From NCBI GenBank assembly GCA_964406505.1, contig CAYORX010000008.1, forward strand, positions 11,926-75,925: a stretch of 64,000 bases of DNA, written 5' to 3'. Origin of the DNA: DTU015 sp964406505 (GTDB lineage Bacteria; Bacillota; Sulfobacillia; Fermentithermobacillales; Fermentithermobacillaceae). The notes under the pieces were generated by a model that saw only the letters and a program-made list of their open reading frames with translations, was not told the origin of the DNA and did no database searches. Made by a program: the position numbers and the translations under genes. Below are positions 51,669 through 61,379 of the stretch, piece by piece; position 1 is the stretch's first letter; each line of letters begins with the position of its first letter.

Positions 51669-52646
51669 ATGAACCAACCGAATCGAAAAATAGTAGCTTT
51701 AGGCGGAGGTACTGGCCTAGGTGTCGTTTTGAGAGGTTTAAAAACATTCGCTTGTGAACTTACTGCAGTGGTGACAGTAACAGACGATGGAGGAAGTTCG
51801 GGACGTTTACGTGAACACATGGGAATTCTTCCCCCGGGCGATATTCGTAATTGCCTTTTAGCGCTCGCTGAAGCAGAACCCGATATGGCAGCTTTATTCA
51901 ATCATAGATTTTCGAAAGGCGAACTTAAAGGGCACAATTTCGGCAACTTGTTTTTAGCTGCAATGACCGAAATTACCGGAGATTTTCAAAAGGCAGTTAG
52001 AGCTATGTCGCGTATTTTAGCCGTCAAAGGGAAAGTGTTGCCTGCCACTTTGACTGATGTATCTCTTAAAGCAAGAATGGAAGATGGATCTGTAATTACA
52101 GGTGAGGTAGCAATATCTTCAGCCCCGGGAAAAATTGAGAAAATCGAACTTCAACCTGCAAATCCACCTGCCTTAGACGATGCGATAGCGCAAATTCAAA
52201 GCGCGAATGGAATTATAATTGGACCCGGTAGCTTATTCACATCGATTATCCCTAATTTGTTGGTGAAGGACATAAGAAACGCTATATATGAATCCAAAGC
52301 ACCAAAGCTTTACATATGCAATGTGATGACTGAACCAGGGGAAACGGATAAATTTGCGGCTTCTGATCACGTTTTAGCGATTGAAAAACATGCGGGAACA
52401 TTGTTTTCACATGTGTTAATCAATACCGCCAAAGCTCCAATGCAGGTGATAGAAAAATACGCTGTGGAAGAGAAACAAGCAGTCATACCTGATCTAGATG
52501 TACTTAAAAGTTTAGGCTATAAACCGATTTCAGGGGATTATCTCGCGAAAGGGGATTTAGCTCATCATGATCCATTCAAACTTGCTCAGTCTGTAACGAA
52601 ATTTCTGAATGCGAACACCAAAACCCATAAAACAAACGTGAGTTGA
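51669..52646 (+). CDS. glmR: GlmR (YvcK family), regulator of cell-wall precursor synthesis
   Basis: Gluconeogenesis factor family with N-terminal IVALGGGTGLGVVLRGLK, TVTDDGGSSGRLR and PPGDIRNCL motifs, which bind a UDP-sugar. In Bacillus it stimulates GlmS and is needed on gluconeogenic carbon. ATG 51669 with AAGGAGG SD. Lies between rapZ and whiA; glmM and cdaA are 3-6 kb away. Confidence 0.94.
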   Translation: MNQPNRKIVALGGGTGLGVVLRGLKTFACELTAVVTVTDDGGSSGRLREHMGILPPGDIRNCLLALAEAEPDMAALFNHRFSKGELKGHNFGNLFLAAMTEITGDFQKAVRAMSRILAVKGKVLPATLTDVSLKARMEDGSVITGEVAISSAPGKIEKIELQPANPPALDDAIAQIQSANGIIIGPGSLFTSIIPNLLVKDIRNAIYESKAPKLYICNVMTEPGETDKFAASDHVLAIEKHAGTLFSHVLINTAKAPMQVIEKYAVEEKQAVIPDLDVLKSLGYKPISGDYLAKGDLAHHDPFKLAQSVTKFLNANTKTHKTNVS

Positions 52647-52652
52647 ACTGAG

Positions 52653-53513
52653 ATGAAAATCGACAGAGATACTTTTTCAAGAACGTTAAAAGATGAACTA
52701 TCCAGAATTAAAATAATTGATCTTAAACAAGCTTATTGGGAAAAATATGCACTCACAAAGCTCATTAGCGCTAAAAACATCCGAAACAGACAGAAAACGC
52801 CTAAACGAAAATCAAATTTGAAACCATACCTGCTTCGCAGACTCTTTTATTTGAACAAGGCTGTTCCTGACACCTTTGAACATAAAAATCCAAACCTAAA
52901 CATTGTAGAAATTGGCAGTGAGGGCCGTAAAGGATTTTTAAGAGGAACTTTTCTGGCAAACGGTTCGCTTATCTCACCCGTAAGAGGACATCACCTAGAA
53001 ATAGTTCTTCCCACGCACAAAGAAGCGCTACTCGTAAAACTTTTTATGACACGCCAAAACTTTAAATGTGGATTAGTTAAACGACGCTCAGCGTGGGTTG
53101 TTTATTTAAAGGGTGCAGACCAAATCTCTGAATTTATCGCATTTTTAGGAGGCTCGAGATCCGTTTTACAATACGAAAACATCAGAGTTCAAAAATCTAT
53201 TAAAAGTTCGGTACAAAGACAAGTCAATATGGACAAAGCAAACGTAAGCAGATCAGTAGAATCATGTCTTAAGCAAATTGAAGATATCCTGCTGATCGAA
53301 AGGGAATTGGGATTAAATCATTTGCCTAAAGCATTAAGAGAAATAGCGGAAGCTCGTTTAAATAATGAAGCCCTAACTATGCAAGAATTGGGACAATCAC
53401 TAAATCCGCCTATTACAAAATCTGCGGTGAATCACCGACTTAGGCGGATATCTAAAACAGCATCCCGTCTCCGAGAACAAAAGAATAAAGAACAGCATGA
53501 TCATTTTATATAA
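52653..53513 (+). CDS. whiA: WhiA-family DNA-binding protein
   Basis: 286 residues: N-terminal degenerate LAGLIDADG homing-endonuclease-like domain (FLRGTFLANGSLISPVRGHHLEI; FIAFLGG) and a C-terminal helix-turn-helix (MQELGQSLNPPITKSAVNHRLRRI). In Gram-positives it affects cell division and chromosome segregation. Position after rapZ-glmR is canonical; the HPr-like crh that often follows is absent. It converges with the SHOCT-like gene, overlapping its stop by 13 bases, with no terminator. Confidence 0.93.
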   Translation: MKIDRDTFSRTLKDELSRIKIIDLKQAYWEKYALTKLISAKNIRNRQKTPKRKSNLKPYLLRRLFYLNKAVPDTFEHKNPNLNIVEIGSEGRKGFLRGTFLANGSLISPVRGHHLEIVLPTHKEALLVKLFMTRQNFKCGLVKRRSAWVVYLKGADQISEFIAFLGGSRSVLQYENIRVQKSIKSSVQRQVNMDKANVSRSVESCLKQIEDILLIERELGLNHLPKALREIAEARLNNEALTMQELGQSLNPPITKSAVNHRLRRISKTASRLREQKNKEQHDHFI

Positions 53514-53887
53514 ATCTCAACACGTTCCCCACGCTGATCATCGATTGCATCAATAATTTTTCCTTGACTTCCCTGTGCTAGCGCGGCTTTTAATTGGTCT
53601 AAATCTACACCCATTCCATCCAAATCGACACCGCCTAAAGATGCAAACTTACGCCCAGCATTTAGCACCCAATCTACTAATCCCATGGGGATGTTTACCA
53701 TTATCTTGGGCTCGATTTTTCCTGATTCAGTTACTCGAATTCTAAACCACTTGGGTTTATGCTGAACAACATTTAATTCATGTTCAGCAATAGGCGTTTC
53801 AAGAGCTTTCAACAACTCCAATCCTTCCTCAACACTGATCTTCTGATCTTGTAGCATTTGCAAAACGCGCATTTTTTCTTGTTTCAC
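53501..53887 (-). CDS. SHOCT-like / YvlB-N-like small protein
   Basis: 128 residues. The first 30 residues (MRVLQMLQDQKISVEEGLELLKAL) match the SHOCT-like motif at the start of YvlB/LiaX-type envelope-stress proteins. The rest (WFRIRVTESGKIEPKIMVNIPMGLVDWVL; GKIIDAIDDQRGERVEIYI) is a small beta-rich region with no catalytic motif. It is the second gene behind the DUF2089 regulator and could work with it. Function unknown. Confidence 0.65.
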   Translation of the reverse strand: MKQEKMRVLQMLQDQKISVEEGLELLKALETPIAEHELNVVQHKPKWFRIRVTESGKIEPKIMVNIPMGLVDWVLNAGRKFASLGGVDLDGMGVDLDQLKAALAQGSQGKIIDAIDDQRGERVEIYIK

Positions 53888-53935
53888 TAAAGATTCCCCT
53901 TTTCGAAACTTACTATATCGCTCGCAAAATATTTG

Positions 53936-54337
53936 CTATACAGAACCTGCATCTCGCAAAAGTTTGATAGCTTCTGGCGCGGTGATTTCACCCTGAGAAA
54001 GTTTATCTAAAATAAGTTTACGGTTTTTTGCATGTTCTTCAGCACTCATTGTTTTGATATCAGAATCCACCTGATACCCCAAAGTTCTTATCAATTCTTC
54101 TAGCCGCCCACGAACAGTGGGATAAGAAATTTCTAGTTCTTTTTCAACTTCTTTGATATTGCCACGATTTTTAATAAACACTTCGGCAAAATATTTCTGT
54201 TTGGAAGTGAGCCCACAAAATTTACACATTTGAAATTGCCCAGATATTTTTGTGTTACACGCAGGACACGACAACTGAGTCACTTCAAGCGATTCGGCAC
54301 ATACCGGGCAACGCCCAATGACTTCCTTTTTTGCCAC
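53936..54337 (-). CDS. DUF2089 zinc-ribbon/HTH regulator
   Basis: About 133 residues. Zinc ribbon CPVCAESLEVTQLSCPACN plus CKFC, then a sigma-like helix-turn-helix (RGNIKEVEKELEISYPTVRGRLEELIR), and a C-terminal SHOCT-like motif (ILDKLSQGEITAPEAIKLLRDAG) similar to the N-terminus of the next protein. GTG 54337 is preferred, eight bases after GGGAGG; GTG 54346 abuts the SD. Probably a transcriptional regulator acting on its own promoter (see the inverted repeat at 54350-54412). Confidence 0.8.
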   Translation of the reverse strand: MAKKEVIGRCPVCAESLEVTQLSCPACNTKISGQFQMCKFCGLTSKQKYFAEVFIKNRGNIKEVEKELEISYPTVRGRLEELIRTLGYQVDSDIKTMSAEEHAKNRKLILDKLSQGEITAPEAIKLLRDAGSV

Positions 54338-54349
54338 ATAACCCACCTC

Positions 54350-54412
54350 CCTTAATATTAATTATATAGCGATACATTGAATATATCAATAAAAACAGTG
54401 ATAATATTAAGG
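54350..54412 (-). promoter_or_regulatory. DUF2089 promoter flanked by an 11-bp inverted repeat
   Basis: On the minus strand TTGATA (54389-54384), a 17-base spacer and TATAAT (54366-54361) make a strong vegetative promoter. It is bracketed by perfect arms CCTTAATATTA (54350-54360) and TAATATTAAGG (54402-54412). The downstream arm covers the expected start site and touches the SD; the upstream arm sits before the -35. This looks like a two-site operator for autoregulation. Confidence 0.65.
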
Positions 54413-54437
54413 TTTTCGTCGAATTTAATGACGTTTT

Positions 54438-56318
54438 TTAACTTTCGTTGAAATAAGAGTGGATGGTTAGGGCTAATTTGGGCCCAATGCCCTTAGCTCG
54501 TTGAAGTTCTTCCGCGGAACATCGCTTAATAGCATCTACGCTGCCAAAAGTTGCAAGGAGCTGTTTAGCTTTTATAGGACCCACCCCGGGAATATTAGAA
54601 AGCGTTGTACCTAAAGTTCTTTTCCTTCTAAGACTTCTATGATATGAAAGCGCAAACCTGTGGGCTTCATCCCGAAGTCTAACGACCAAAAATAGGGCAC
54701 CTGAATCTTGAGGGAGTATTATGGAATCTTTTTTGCCCGGCATAAACATTTCCTCGTTTTTTTCAGCTAAACCAGCTAACGGAATATTAATCTGAAGCTG
54801 ATCGAATACCTGTTTCGCTGCATTAACTTGACCTTTTCCGCCGTCAACTATTACAAGGTCAGGAAAAACTGCAAACTTGCTCGCCCTTAACAAGCCGGTA
54901 TTATCAGCTTCGATTTTGGCGCGCTCATCTAGACCCCTCTTAAACCGTCTCCATAAAACCTCTTGCATCATAGCTACGTCGTTAGGCTCGCTTTTTGCTT
55001 TCATTCGAAAACGACGGTATAAGGATTTTTCAGGCTTACCGCCGCTTAACACCACCATTGAAGCTACTGCTTCTTTTCCCGATAGGTTCGATATATCGTA
55101 GCATTCAATCCTTTCGGGCAAGTGTTTGAGATCTAAAGCTTCCTTTAGATCTTCTATAGCTTTAAGATACTGCTTTTCCTCCCTTTGATACTTAGGCATT
55201 CCGGCAGACATCATAGCCCTTGCGTTATCTGTAGCCATAGCGACGAGATCTTTTAAGATACCCCTTTGAGGAAAACGAAGCTTAGTTCCTATATATTGGT
55301 TAATTTCGTCCTCATCGGACAACGCAACCGGTATCACTATTTGCCGTGGCACAAATGAAGTTTTTGGATAGTATTGAGTAATGAAAGCTCTGATAATTTC
55401 CTGGTTTTCATCTAGCTCACTCCCGGTTAACACAAAACCTTCCCTACCCATAAGCTTGCCTTGTCTTACAACGAGCAACGCCACAAAAGCATATTTACCT
55501 GATCTCGCCAAACCGATTACATCCCTATCTTTCATGTCGGTTAGGACGATTTTCTGCCGTTGAGTTACATCATCAAGTGCGTTAAGTCGATCTCTCACCT
55601 TCGCCGCATTTTCAAAATCAAGATCCTTAGCTAAGACATACATACGTTTTTCAAGCCGGTTTCTGACATCTTTATGTCTTCCTTCTAAAAACTTAACTAC
55701 TTCATGAACGATGTCCATATAAGTCTCTCTATCTATTTCACCTGTACACGGCCCTAAACATCGACCAATGTGGTAATTCAAGCATGGTCTAACCGCTTGA
55801 TCAAAATTTCGATCTGAGCACGTGCGATACGGAAAAATTCTTCTGAGAAATGAAAGCGTCTCGCGAACTGAGCCAGGTCTAGTAAATGGGCCAAAATATC
55901 TAGCCCCATCCTTGCTCATCCTTCTTACTACCGACACAGTTGGCCATTGTTCATTAAGGTCTATGCGTAAATATGGATACTGCTTATCATCTCGTAGAAG
56001 AATATTATAACGGGGTTTATGCTTTTTAATCAGATTTGCTTCTAAAATCAAAGCTTCCGCTTCCGAATCTACTACGATAATTTCCAAGCCTTGCACTCGA
56101 GACATAAGTGCTTCAGTTTTCAACGAAAGGTTGGAACTGAAATATGAACGAACTCGGCTTCGTAAGTTTGCAGCTTTTCCTACGTAAAGAATCTCTCCAC
56201 CTTGTCCACGGTAAATATATACGCCACAAGAAACAGGCAGATCTGTAATGCGGTCTGCAAGTTCTTCCCGGTCTCCGGCGAAACCCGCGCGTACACGATT
56301 CAGGCCATTATTTTCCAT
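54438..56318 (-). CDS. uvrC: UvrC excinuclease subunit
   Basis: 626 residues: N-terminal GIY-YIG nuclease (GVYIYRGQGGEILYVGKAANLRSRV), a UVR motif (DLDFENAAKVRDRLNAL), the RNase H-like 5' incision domain (PDLVIVDGGKGQV) and C-terminal helix-hairpin-helix repeats (NIPGVGPIKAKQLLATFGS; AKGIGPKLALTIHSYF). It makes both incisions in nucleotide-excision repair. ATG with GGAG nine bases upstream, overlapping the uvrA end by 11 bases; uvrB-uvrA-uvrC form one operon. Confidence 0.96.
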   Translation of the reverse strand: MENNGLNRVRAGFAGDREELADRITDLPVSCGVYIYRGQGGEILYVGKAANLRSRVRSYFSSNLSLKTEALMSRVQGLEIIVVDSEAEALILEANLIKKHKPRYNILLRDDKQYPYLRIDLNEQWPTVSVVRRMSKDGARYFGPFTRPGSVRETLSFLRRIFPYRTCSDRNFDQAVRPCLNYHIGRCLGPCTGEIDRETYMDIVHEVVKFLEGRHKDVRNRLEKRMYVLAKDLDFENAAKVRDRLNALDDVTQRQKIVLTDMKDRDVIGLARSGKYAFVALLVVRQGKLMGREGFVLTGSELDENQEIIRAFITQYYPKTSFVPRQIVIPVALSDEDEINQYIGTKLRFPQRGILKDLVAMATDNARAMMSAGMPKYQREEKQYLKAIEDLKEALDLKHLPERIECYDISNLSGKEAVASMVVLSGGKPEKSLYRRFRMKAKSEPNDVAMMQEVLWRRFKRGLDERAKIEADNTGLLRASKFAVFPDLVIVDGGKGQVNAAKQVFDQLQINIPLAGLAEKNEEMFMPGKKDSIILPQDSGALFLVVRLRDEAHRFALSYHRSLRRKRTLGTTLSNIPGVGPIKAKQLLATFGSVDAIKRCSAEELQRAKGIGPKLALTIHSYFNES

Positions 56319-59274
56319 TGCCGGTTGCTCCGTTTGACCCAGAATTTCCGGCCGCTAATTGCTCTTGTGTTAAAACTTTTGATTCTTCTATCGATCTATT
56401 TGATGTATCAAGTACTGTTTGAAGCGCTTGCCCTGTATACGAAAAACTGTTTTGCGATAGTTGCTCAGGTGTTCCTTGTGCAACTATAAATCCGCCTTTC
56501 TCCCCACCTTCGGGTCCTAGATCGATAATGTAGTCAGCAGACTTTATCACATCTAGATTATGTTCAATTACGACCACCGTACTGCCGGCATCCACCAGTT
56601 TTTGAAGCACACCTAGAAGTTTGCGTACATCTTCAAAATGGAGCCCTGTTGTAGGTTCGTCTAATATATATAACGTCTTTTCATTTCCACGCCTCGAAAG
56701 CTCATTTGACAATTTTACACGCTGCGCTTCTCCACCTGAAAGAGTCGTTGCCGGTTGCCCTAACTTTATATAACCTAGTCCAACATCGAATAATGTCTTG
56801 AGTTTCCGATGAGCCGCGGGCACATTTTTGAAAAATTCCAGTGCCTCTTCTACTGTCATATCAAGCACATCGGCGATAGTCTTACCTCGATATTTAACCT
56901 CAAGAGTTTGACTATTGTATCTTTTTCCTCGACACACTTCACACGGTACATACACATCCGGTAAAAATTGCATTTCGATACGAATAATTCCATCACCTTT
57001 GCATGCTTCGCACCTACCACCTCTTACATTGAAGCTAAACCTACCTGGTTTATATCCTCTCATCTTTGATTCGGGAGTTAATGAATAAAGGTTTCGAATA
57101 TCTGTAAATACGCCTGTATAAGTTGCGGGATTAGACCTGGGTGTACGGCCAATAGGTGATTGATCTATATTTATGACCTTTTCAAGATGCTCAAGCCCTT
57201 CAATGGCGTCGTGTTCTCCAGCCCTTGCACGTGCATTATGAAACACGGAAGCTAATTTTTTGTGAAGGATATTGTCGACCAAAGTGCTTTTGCCTGAACC
57301 GGAAACCCCTGCGACACAAGTGAATACACCGATAGGAATTTTGACATCGATGTTTTTAAGATTGTGTTCTCGAGCACCTACTATCGTAATATACCTGTCA
57401 GAAGAACGGCGTTTTTCCGGAATAGGGATCGTTCTTTTCCCTGAAAGGTATTTTCCAGTAAGTGACTCAGGGCAATTAATCACTTTTTCAACGCTACCTG
57501 CGGTTACGATATGTCCGCCGTTTTTACCCGCACCGGGGCCTACATCTACAACATAATCTGCAGAACGAATGGTCTTCTCATCATGCTCTACAACGATAAC
57601 CGTATTACCCGTGTCGCGTAATCGCTTCAAAGTACCTAGAAGTTTTCCATTATCCCGNNNNNNNNNNNNNNNNNNNNNNNNNNNNNNNNNNNNNNNTGCA
57701 TGTAGTCCTATGCTAGGTTCATCAAGCACGTATAATACACCAACCAATCCCGAACCTATCTGCGTTGCAAGGCGAATTCTTTGAGATTCTCCTCCGGAAA
57801 GGGTACCAGCCTGCCGATCAAGAGTTAAATAACCTAACCCAACATCAGCTAGAAATGCTAACCTTGCGCGTAATTCTTTGATAACCTGCCTGCCGATAAG
57901 GTTTTCGCGTTCATTAAGTTCTAAACCATCCACAAATTCAAGAGCCCTTTCGCACGACAAATGCGTAAACTCGGCTATGTTAAGCCCACCTAACGTAACC
58001 GCTAATGCTTCGGGTTTAAGACGCTGCCCTTTACAGGACGGGCAAGGCACGCTAGTCATAAAGCCTTCGACCCATCTACGAATGTAGTTGCTTGAAGTCT
58101 GTTTATATCTTCTTTCAAGGTTAGGTATAACGCCTGAAAATGTAACTTTACGATCAGAACGCCGACCATATTTGTTCTCATATCTAAATTGAATTTTCTG
58201 TTTTGGTGCCCCATGTAATATGATGTCAAGGTGTTCATGGTTCAAATCTTTAACAGGTGTTTCTGTAGAAAATTTAAAATGGTCAGCCACAGCTTGAAGC
58301 AATTGGGGATAATACCCGTTAGGTGTACTGCTCCATGGAACAATAGCACCGGCGGAAATCGATTTGGTTTTATCGGGAATAACCATATCCGGGTCTATCT
58401 CCATATTCTCACCCAACCCATTGCAAGCTGCACATGCTCCAAACGGGCTGTTGAACGAAAACAATCTCGGCTCAAGTTCGTCGATAGATACACCACAATC
58501 AGGACATGCCAAAGATTGGCTGAAAACGATGTCTTGCGCACTTTCACCATCGATGATTTCCATAACCACTAAGTTTCCCGACACAGACAAAGCAACTTCT
58601 AATGAGTCAATGAGGCGTGCTCTAATACCATCTCTGAGTATAAGTCTGTCAACTACGGCTTCTATAGTATGTTTTTGATGCTTAGGTAAGCGTTTGCCTA
58701 CAAATTCAGTAACTTCTGCAGTGGTACCATTTACCCTTGCTCTAACGAACCCACCTTTTTGAATATCCTCAAACACCTTGCCGTGTTCACCTTTTCTGCC
58801 TCTTACGATAGGTGCCAATATAGAAAATCGTGTTCCTTCAGAAAAAGACAATATCTGATCTGCAATTTGATCTACAGTTTGTTGTGAAATAGGTTTGCCA
58901 CATTGGGGGCAATGGGGCCGACCTATTCGAGCATATAAAAGACGTAAATAGTCGTAAATTTCTGTAACTGTAGCTACAGTCGAACGCGGATTTCGGGCAC
59001 CGGACTTTTGATCTATAGAAATCGCCGGCGACAACCCATCTATATGATCCACGTCGGGTTTATCCATAAGTCCAAGAAATTGTCGTGCATATGCTGACAA
59101 AGACTCAACATACCTTCTTTGACCTTCTGCATATATCGTATCGAAAGCGAGAGAACTTTTGCCCGAACCTGATAACCCAGTTATTACGGTTAAAGTATCT
59201 CTAGGGATTTCTACATCCACATTTTTCAAGTTGTGTTGGCGAGCCCCTTTAACGATCAGCTTATTGCGAAACAT
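56308..59274 (-). CDS. uvrA: UvrA excinuclease ATPase (interrupted by an N run)
   Basis: Dual ABC ATPase. N-terminal Walker A GLSGSGKSSLAFDTIYAEGQ, zinc module CPDCGVSI with CAACNG, signature LSGGESQRIRLATQ and DEPSIGLHA. The second half has GVSGSGKSTLVDNIL, CEACKGDG with CEVCRGKRY, LSGGEAQRVKL and DEPTTGLH. The run of 39 N at 57658-57696 falls between GLHA and RDNGKLL; family proteins have G-L-H-x-R-D-N contiguous, so the gene is probably intact and the N run is an assembly artefact. ATG with AGGAG SD; overlaps uvrB by 14 bases. Confidence 0.95.
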   Translation of the reverse strand: MFRNKLIVKGARQHNLKNVDVEIPRDTLTVITGLSGSGKSSLAFDTIYAEGQRRYVESLSAYARQFLGLMDKPDVDHIDGLSPAISIDQKSGARNPRSTVATVTEIYDYLRLLYARIGRPHCPQCGKPISQQTVDQIADQILSFSEGTRFSILAPIVRGRKGEHGKVFEDIQKGGFVRARVNGTTAEVTEFVGKRLPKHQKHTIEAVVDRLILRDGIRARLIDSLEVALSVSGNLVVMEIIDGESAQDIVFSQSLACPDCGVSIDELEPRLFSFNSPFGACAACNGLGENMEIDPDMVIPDKTKSISAGAIVPWSSTPNGYYPQLLQAVADHFKFSTETPVKDLNHEHLDIILHGAPKQKIQFRYENKYGRRSDRKVTFSGVIPNLERRYKQTSSNYIRRWVEGFMTSVPCPSCKGQRLKPEALAVTLGGLNIAEFTHLSCERALEFVDGLELNERENLIGRQVIKELRARLAFLADVGLGYLTLDRQAGTLSGGESQRIRLATQIGSGLVGVLYVLDEPSIGLHAXXXXXXXXXXXXXRDNGKLLGTLKRLRDTGNTVIVVEHDEKTIRSADYVVDVGPGAGKNGGHIVTAGSVEKVINCPESLTGKYLSGKRTIPIPEKRRSSDRYITIVGAREHNLKNIDVKIPIGVFTCVAGVSGSGKSTLVDNILHKKLASVFHNARARAGEHDAIEGLEHLEKVINIDQSPIGRTPRSNPATYTGVFTDIRNLYSLTPESKMRGYKPGRFSFNVRGGRCEACKGDGIIRIEMQFLPDVYVPCEVCRGKRYNSQTLEVKYRGKTIADVLDMTVEEALEFFKNVPAAHRKLKTLFDVGLGYIKLGQPATTLSGGEAQRVKLSNELSRRGNEKTLYILDEPTTGLHFEDVRKLLGVLQKLVDAGSTVVVIEHNLDVIKSADYIIDLGPEGGEKGGFIVAQGTPEQLSQNSFSYTGQALQTVLDTSNRSIEESKVLTQEQLAAGNSGSNGATGNGK
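57658..57696. other. Assembly gap (39 N) inside uvrA
   Basis: Undetermined bases, exactly 13 codons long, in frame with uvrA on both sides. Homology of the flanks suggests that little or nothing is missing. Confidence 0.99.
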
Positions 59275-61276
59275 TTTTAGTTCTCCTTATCGCCGATAGC
59301 TTCCCAGACCTTTGCTCAAGTTCAAATATCATATCTCTTAATATTGCAGCTCGCTCAAATTCAAGGTCAGACGAAGCTTCTTTCATTTCTTTCATTAGTT
59401 TTTCAATCAATTCAGGTATAGACTTAGCTGGAATTTTCTCAACCGCCGTATCCTTAAGAAGCGGTTCGGGTTCCAAAGGCTTTTGATGCTGAATCACGTC
59501 ACGAATTTGTTTTTGTATTGTCGTAGGAGTAATCCCATGTACTTCATTATAAATTTTTTGTTTGTTTCGGCGTCTTTCGGTTTCGCTAATAGCCCTTTCC
59601 ATGGAACCGGTAATTACATCTGCATACATTATGACCTTGCCATTAACATTTCTTGCAGCACGACCTGTAGTTTGCACCAGTGACGTCTCTGATCTAAGAA
59701 ATCCTTCTTTGTCTGCATCGAGTATACAAACTAGGGAAACTTCAGGCAGGTCGAGCCCTTCGCGAAGCAAGTTTATACCCACCAGCACATCAAATGTGCC
59801 TAATCTTAAATCTCTGATAATTTCCATCCTTTCCAAAGTTTCAACATCAGAATGCATATATCTTACCTTGATACCGATATCGCGCAGATAATCCGTCAAA
59901 TCCTCTGCCATACGCTTGGTGAGCGTAGTGACCAAAACCCTCTCGTTGCGCGCGGTCACGCGACGGATTTCAGATATTAAATCGTCCACCTGGTCTTTGA
60001 CCGGGCGCACCTCGATTATCGGATCGACTAGACCGGTAGGTCTTACTACCTGCTCTACAATCTGTGAGGCTCTTTTTATTTCAAAAGGACCTGGCGTGGC
60101 TGACACATATATTACCTGCCCCACCCTTTCCATAAATTCATCAAAAGTAAGAGGCCTATTATCAAAAGCCGACGGCAATCTAAAACCATGCTCTACCAAT
60201 GATCGCTTCCGAGATCTGTCTCCGGCATGCATCGCACGAATTTGCGGTATAGTCACATGGGATTCATCAATTATAACCAAAAAATCTTCAGGGAAAAAAT
60301 CCAAAAGAGTGTACGGGGGCTGTCCCGCAACCCTTCCGGTCAAATGACGTGAATAATTTTCTATGCCCGGACAGTATCCCATCTCTTGAAGCATTTCCAA
60401 ATCAAAATTTGTCCTTTGTTCAAGCCGGTACGCCTCAAGAATTTTACCATTGTCTCGAAGTTCTTTTAACCTATGCCTCAATTCTTCTTCGATAGATACA
60501 ATAGCATCACGCATTTTATCTTCTTTTACCACGTAATGCTTGGCGGGATAAATCATAGCATGGTTCATTTCCGAAATAGCTTGTCCGGTAAGTGGGTCAA
60601 ATTCCAAAATCCTATCGATCTCATCACCAAATAGTTCAACCCTTATAGCTTTGTCAGAATATCCGGCCGGATAAATTTCAACGGTATCCCCTCTTGCGCG
60701 AAATGTACCGCGGTGAAAATCAATGTCATTTCTTACATACTGAATATCTACTAAGCGACGCAATATGCTATCACGATCTCTGACCATACCTGTGCGGAGA
60801 GACAAAACTAGATCTTTGTAATCTTCCGGAGATCCTAGCCCGTAAATACAAGAAACGCTGGCAACGACCAAAGCGTCTCGCCGCTCAAAAAGAGCACATG
60901 TAGCTGAGTGCCGAAGTTTATCAATTTCTTCGTTTACTAAAGCATCTTTTTCAATATACGTATCAGTAGGGGCGACATAGGCTTCTGGCTGATAATAATC
61001 ATAATAACTAACAAAGTATTCGACAGAATTATTCGGAAAAAAATGCCTAAATTCCGAAGCTAACTGAGCGGCTAAAATTTTGTTATGCGAAATGACCAAA
61101 GTAGGGCGGTTTAACCTAGCTACCACGTTAGCAACGGTAAAAGTTTTGCCCGAGCCGGTTACTCCAAGCAATATTTGATGATTATACCCTTTTTCAATCC
61201 CTGAAATTAAACTTACAATGGCTTCAGGTTGATCGCCTTTGGGTGTAAACTCTGATACAAGTTCAAATGTCGTCAT
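59261..61276 (-). CDS. uvrB: UvrB excinuclease helicase subunit
   Basis: About 671 residues: Walker A GVTGSGKTFTVANV, the beta-hairpin region YYDYYQPEAY, DESHVTIPQIRAM (DEAD-type motif), VGINLLREGLDLPEVSLV and a C-terminal UVR motif (EKLMKEMKEASSDLEFERAAILRD). It verifies damage with UvrA and recruits UvrC. ATG 61276 follows GGGGGT by nine bases; an in-frame codon at 61285 is also possible. Confidence 0.96.
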   Translation of the reverse strand: MTTFELVSEFTPKGDQPEAIVSLISGIEKGYNHQILLGVTGSGKTFTVANVVARLNRPTLVISHNKILAAQLASEFRHFFPNNSVEYFVSYYDYYQPEAYVAPTDTYIEKDALVNEEIDKLRHSATCALFERRDALVVASVSCIYGLGSPEDYKDLVLSLRTGMVRDRDSILRRLVDIQYVRNDIDFHRGTFRARGDTVEIYPAGYSDKAIRVELFGDEIDRILEFDPLTGQAISEMNHAMIYPAKHYVVKEDKMRDAIVSIEEELRHRLKELRDNGKILEAYRLEQRTNFDLEMLQEMGYCPGIENYSRHLTGRVAGQPPYTLLDFFPEDFLVIIDESHVTIPQIRAMHAGDRSRKRSLVEHGFRLPSAFDNRPLTFDEFMERVGQVIYVSATPGPFEIKRASQIVEQVVRPTGLVDPIIEVRPVKDQVDDLISEIRRVTARNERVLVTTLTKRMAEDLTDYLRDIGIKVRYMHSDVETLERMEIIRDLRLGTFDVLVGINLLREGLDLPEVSLVCILDADKEGFLRSETSLVQTTGRAARNVNGKVIMYADVITGSMERAISETERRRNKQKIYNEVHGITPTTIQKQIRDVIQHQKPLEPEPLLKDTAVEKIPAKSIPELIEKLMKEMKEASSDLEFERAAILRDMIFELEQRSGKLSAIRRTKNVSQ

Positions 61277-61379
61277 TATGACCATACCCCCGCCAAATCA
61301 TTATATCTGCGTGCCTTAATGCGATCAAATGTTCTATATGTGATGTGGATTGGCATGACATTCATAACTTAATGTGCTC

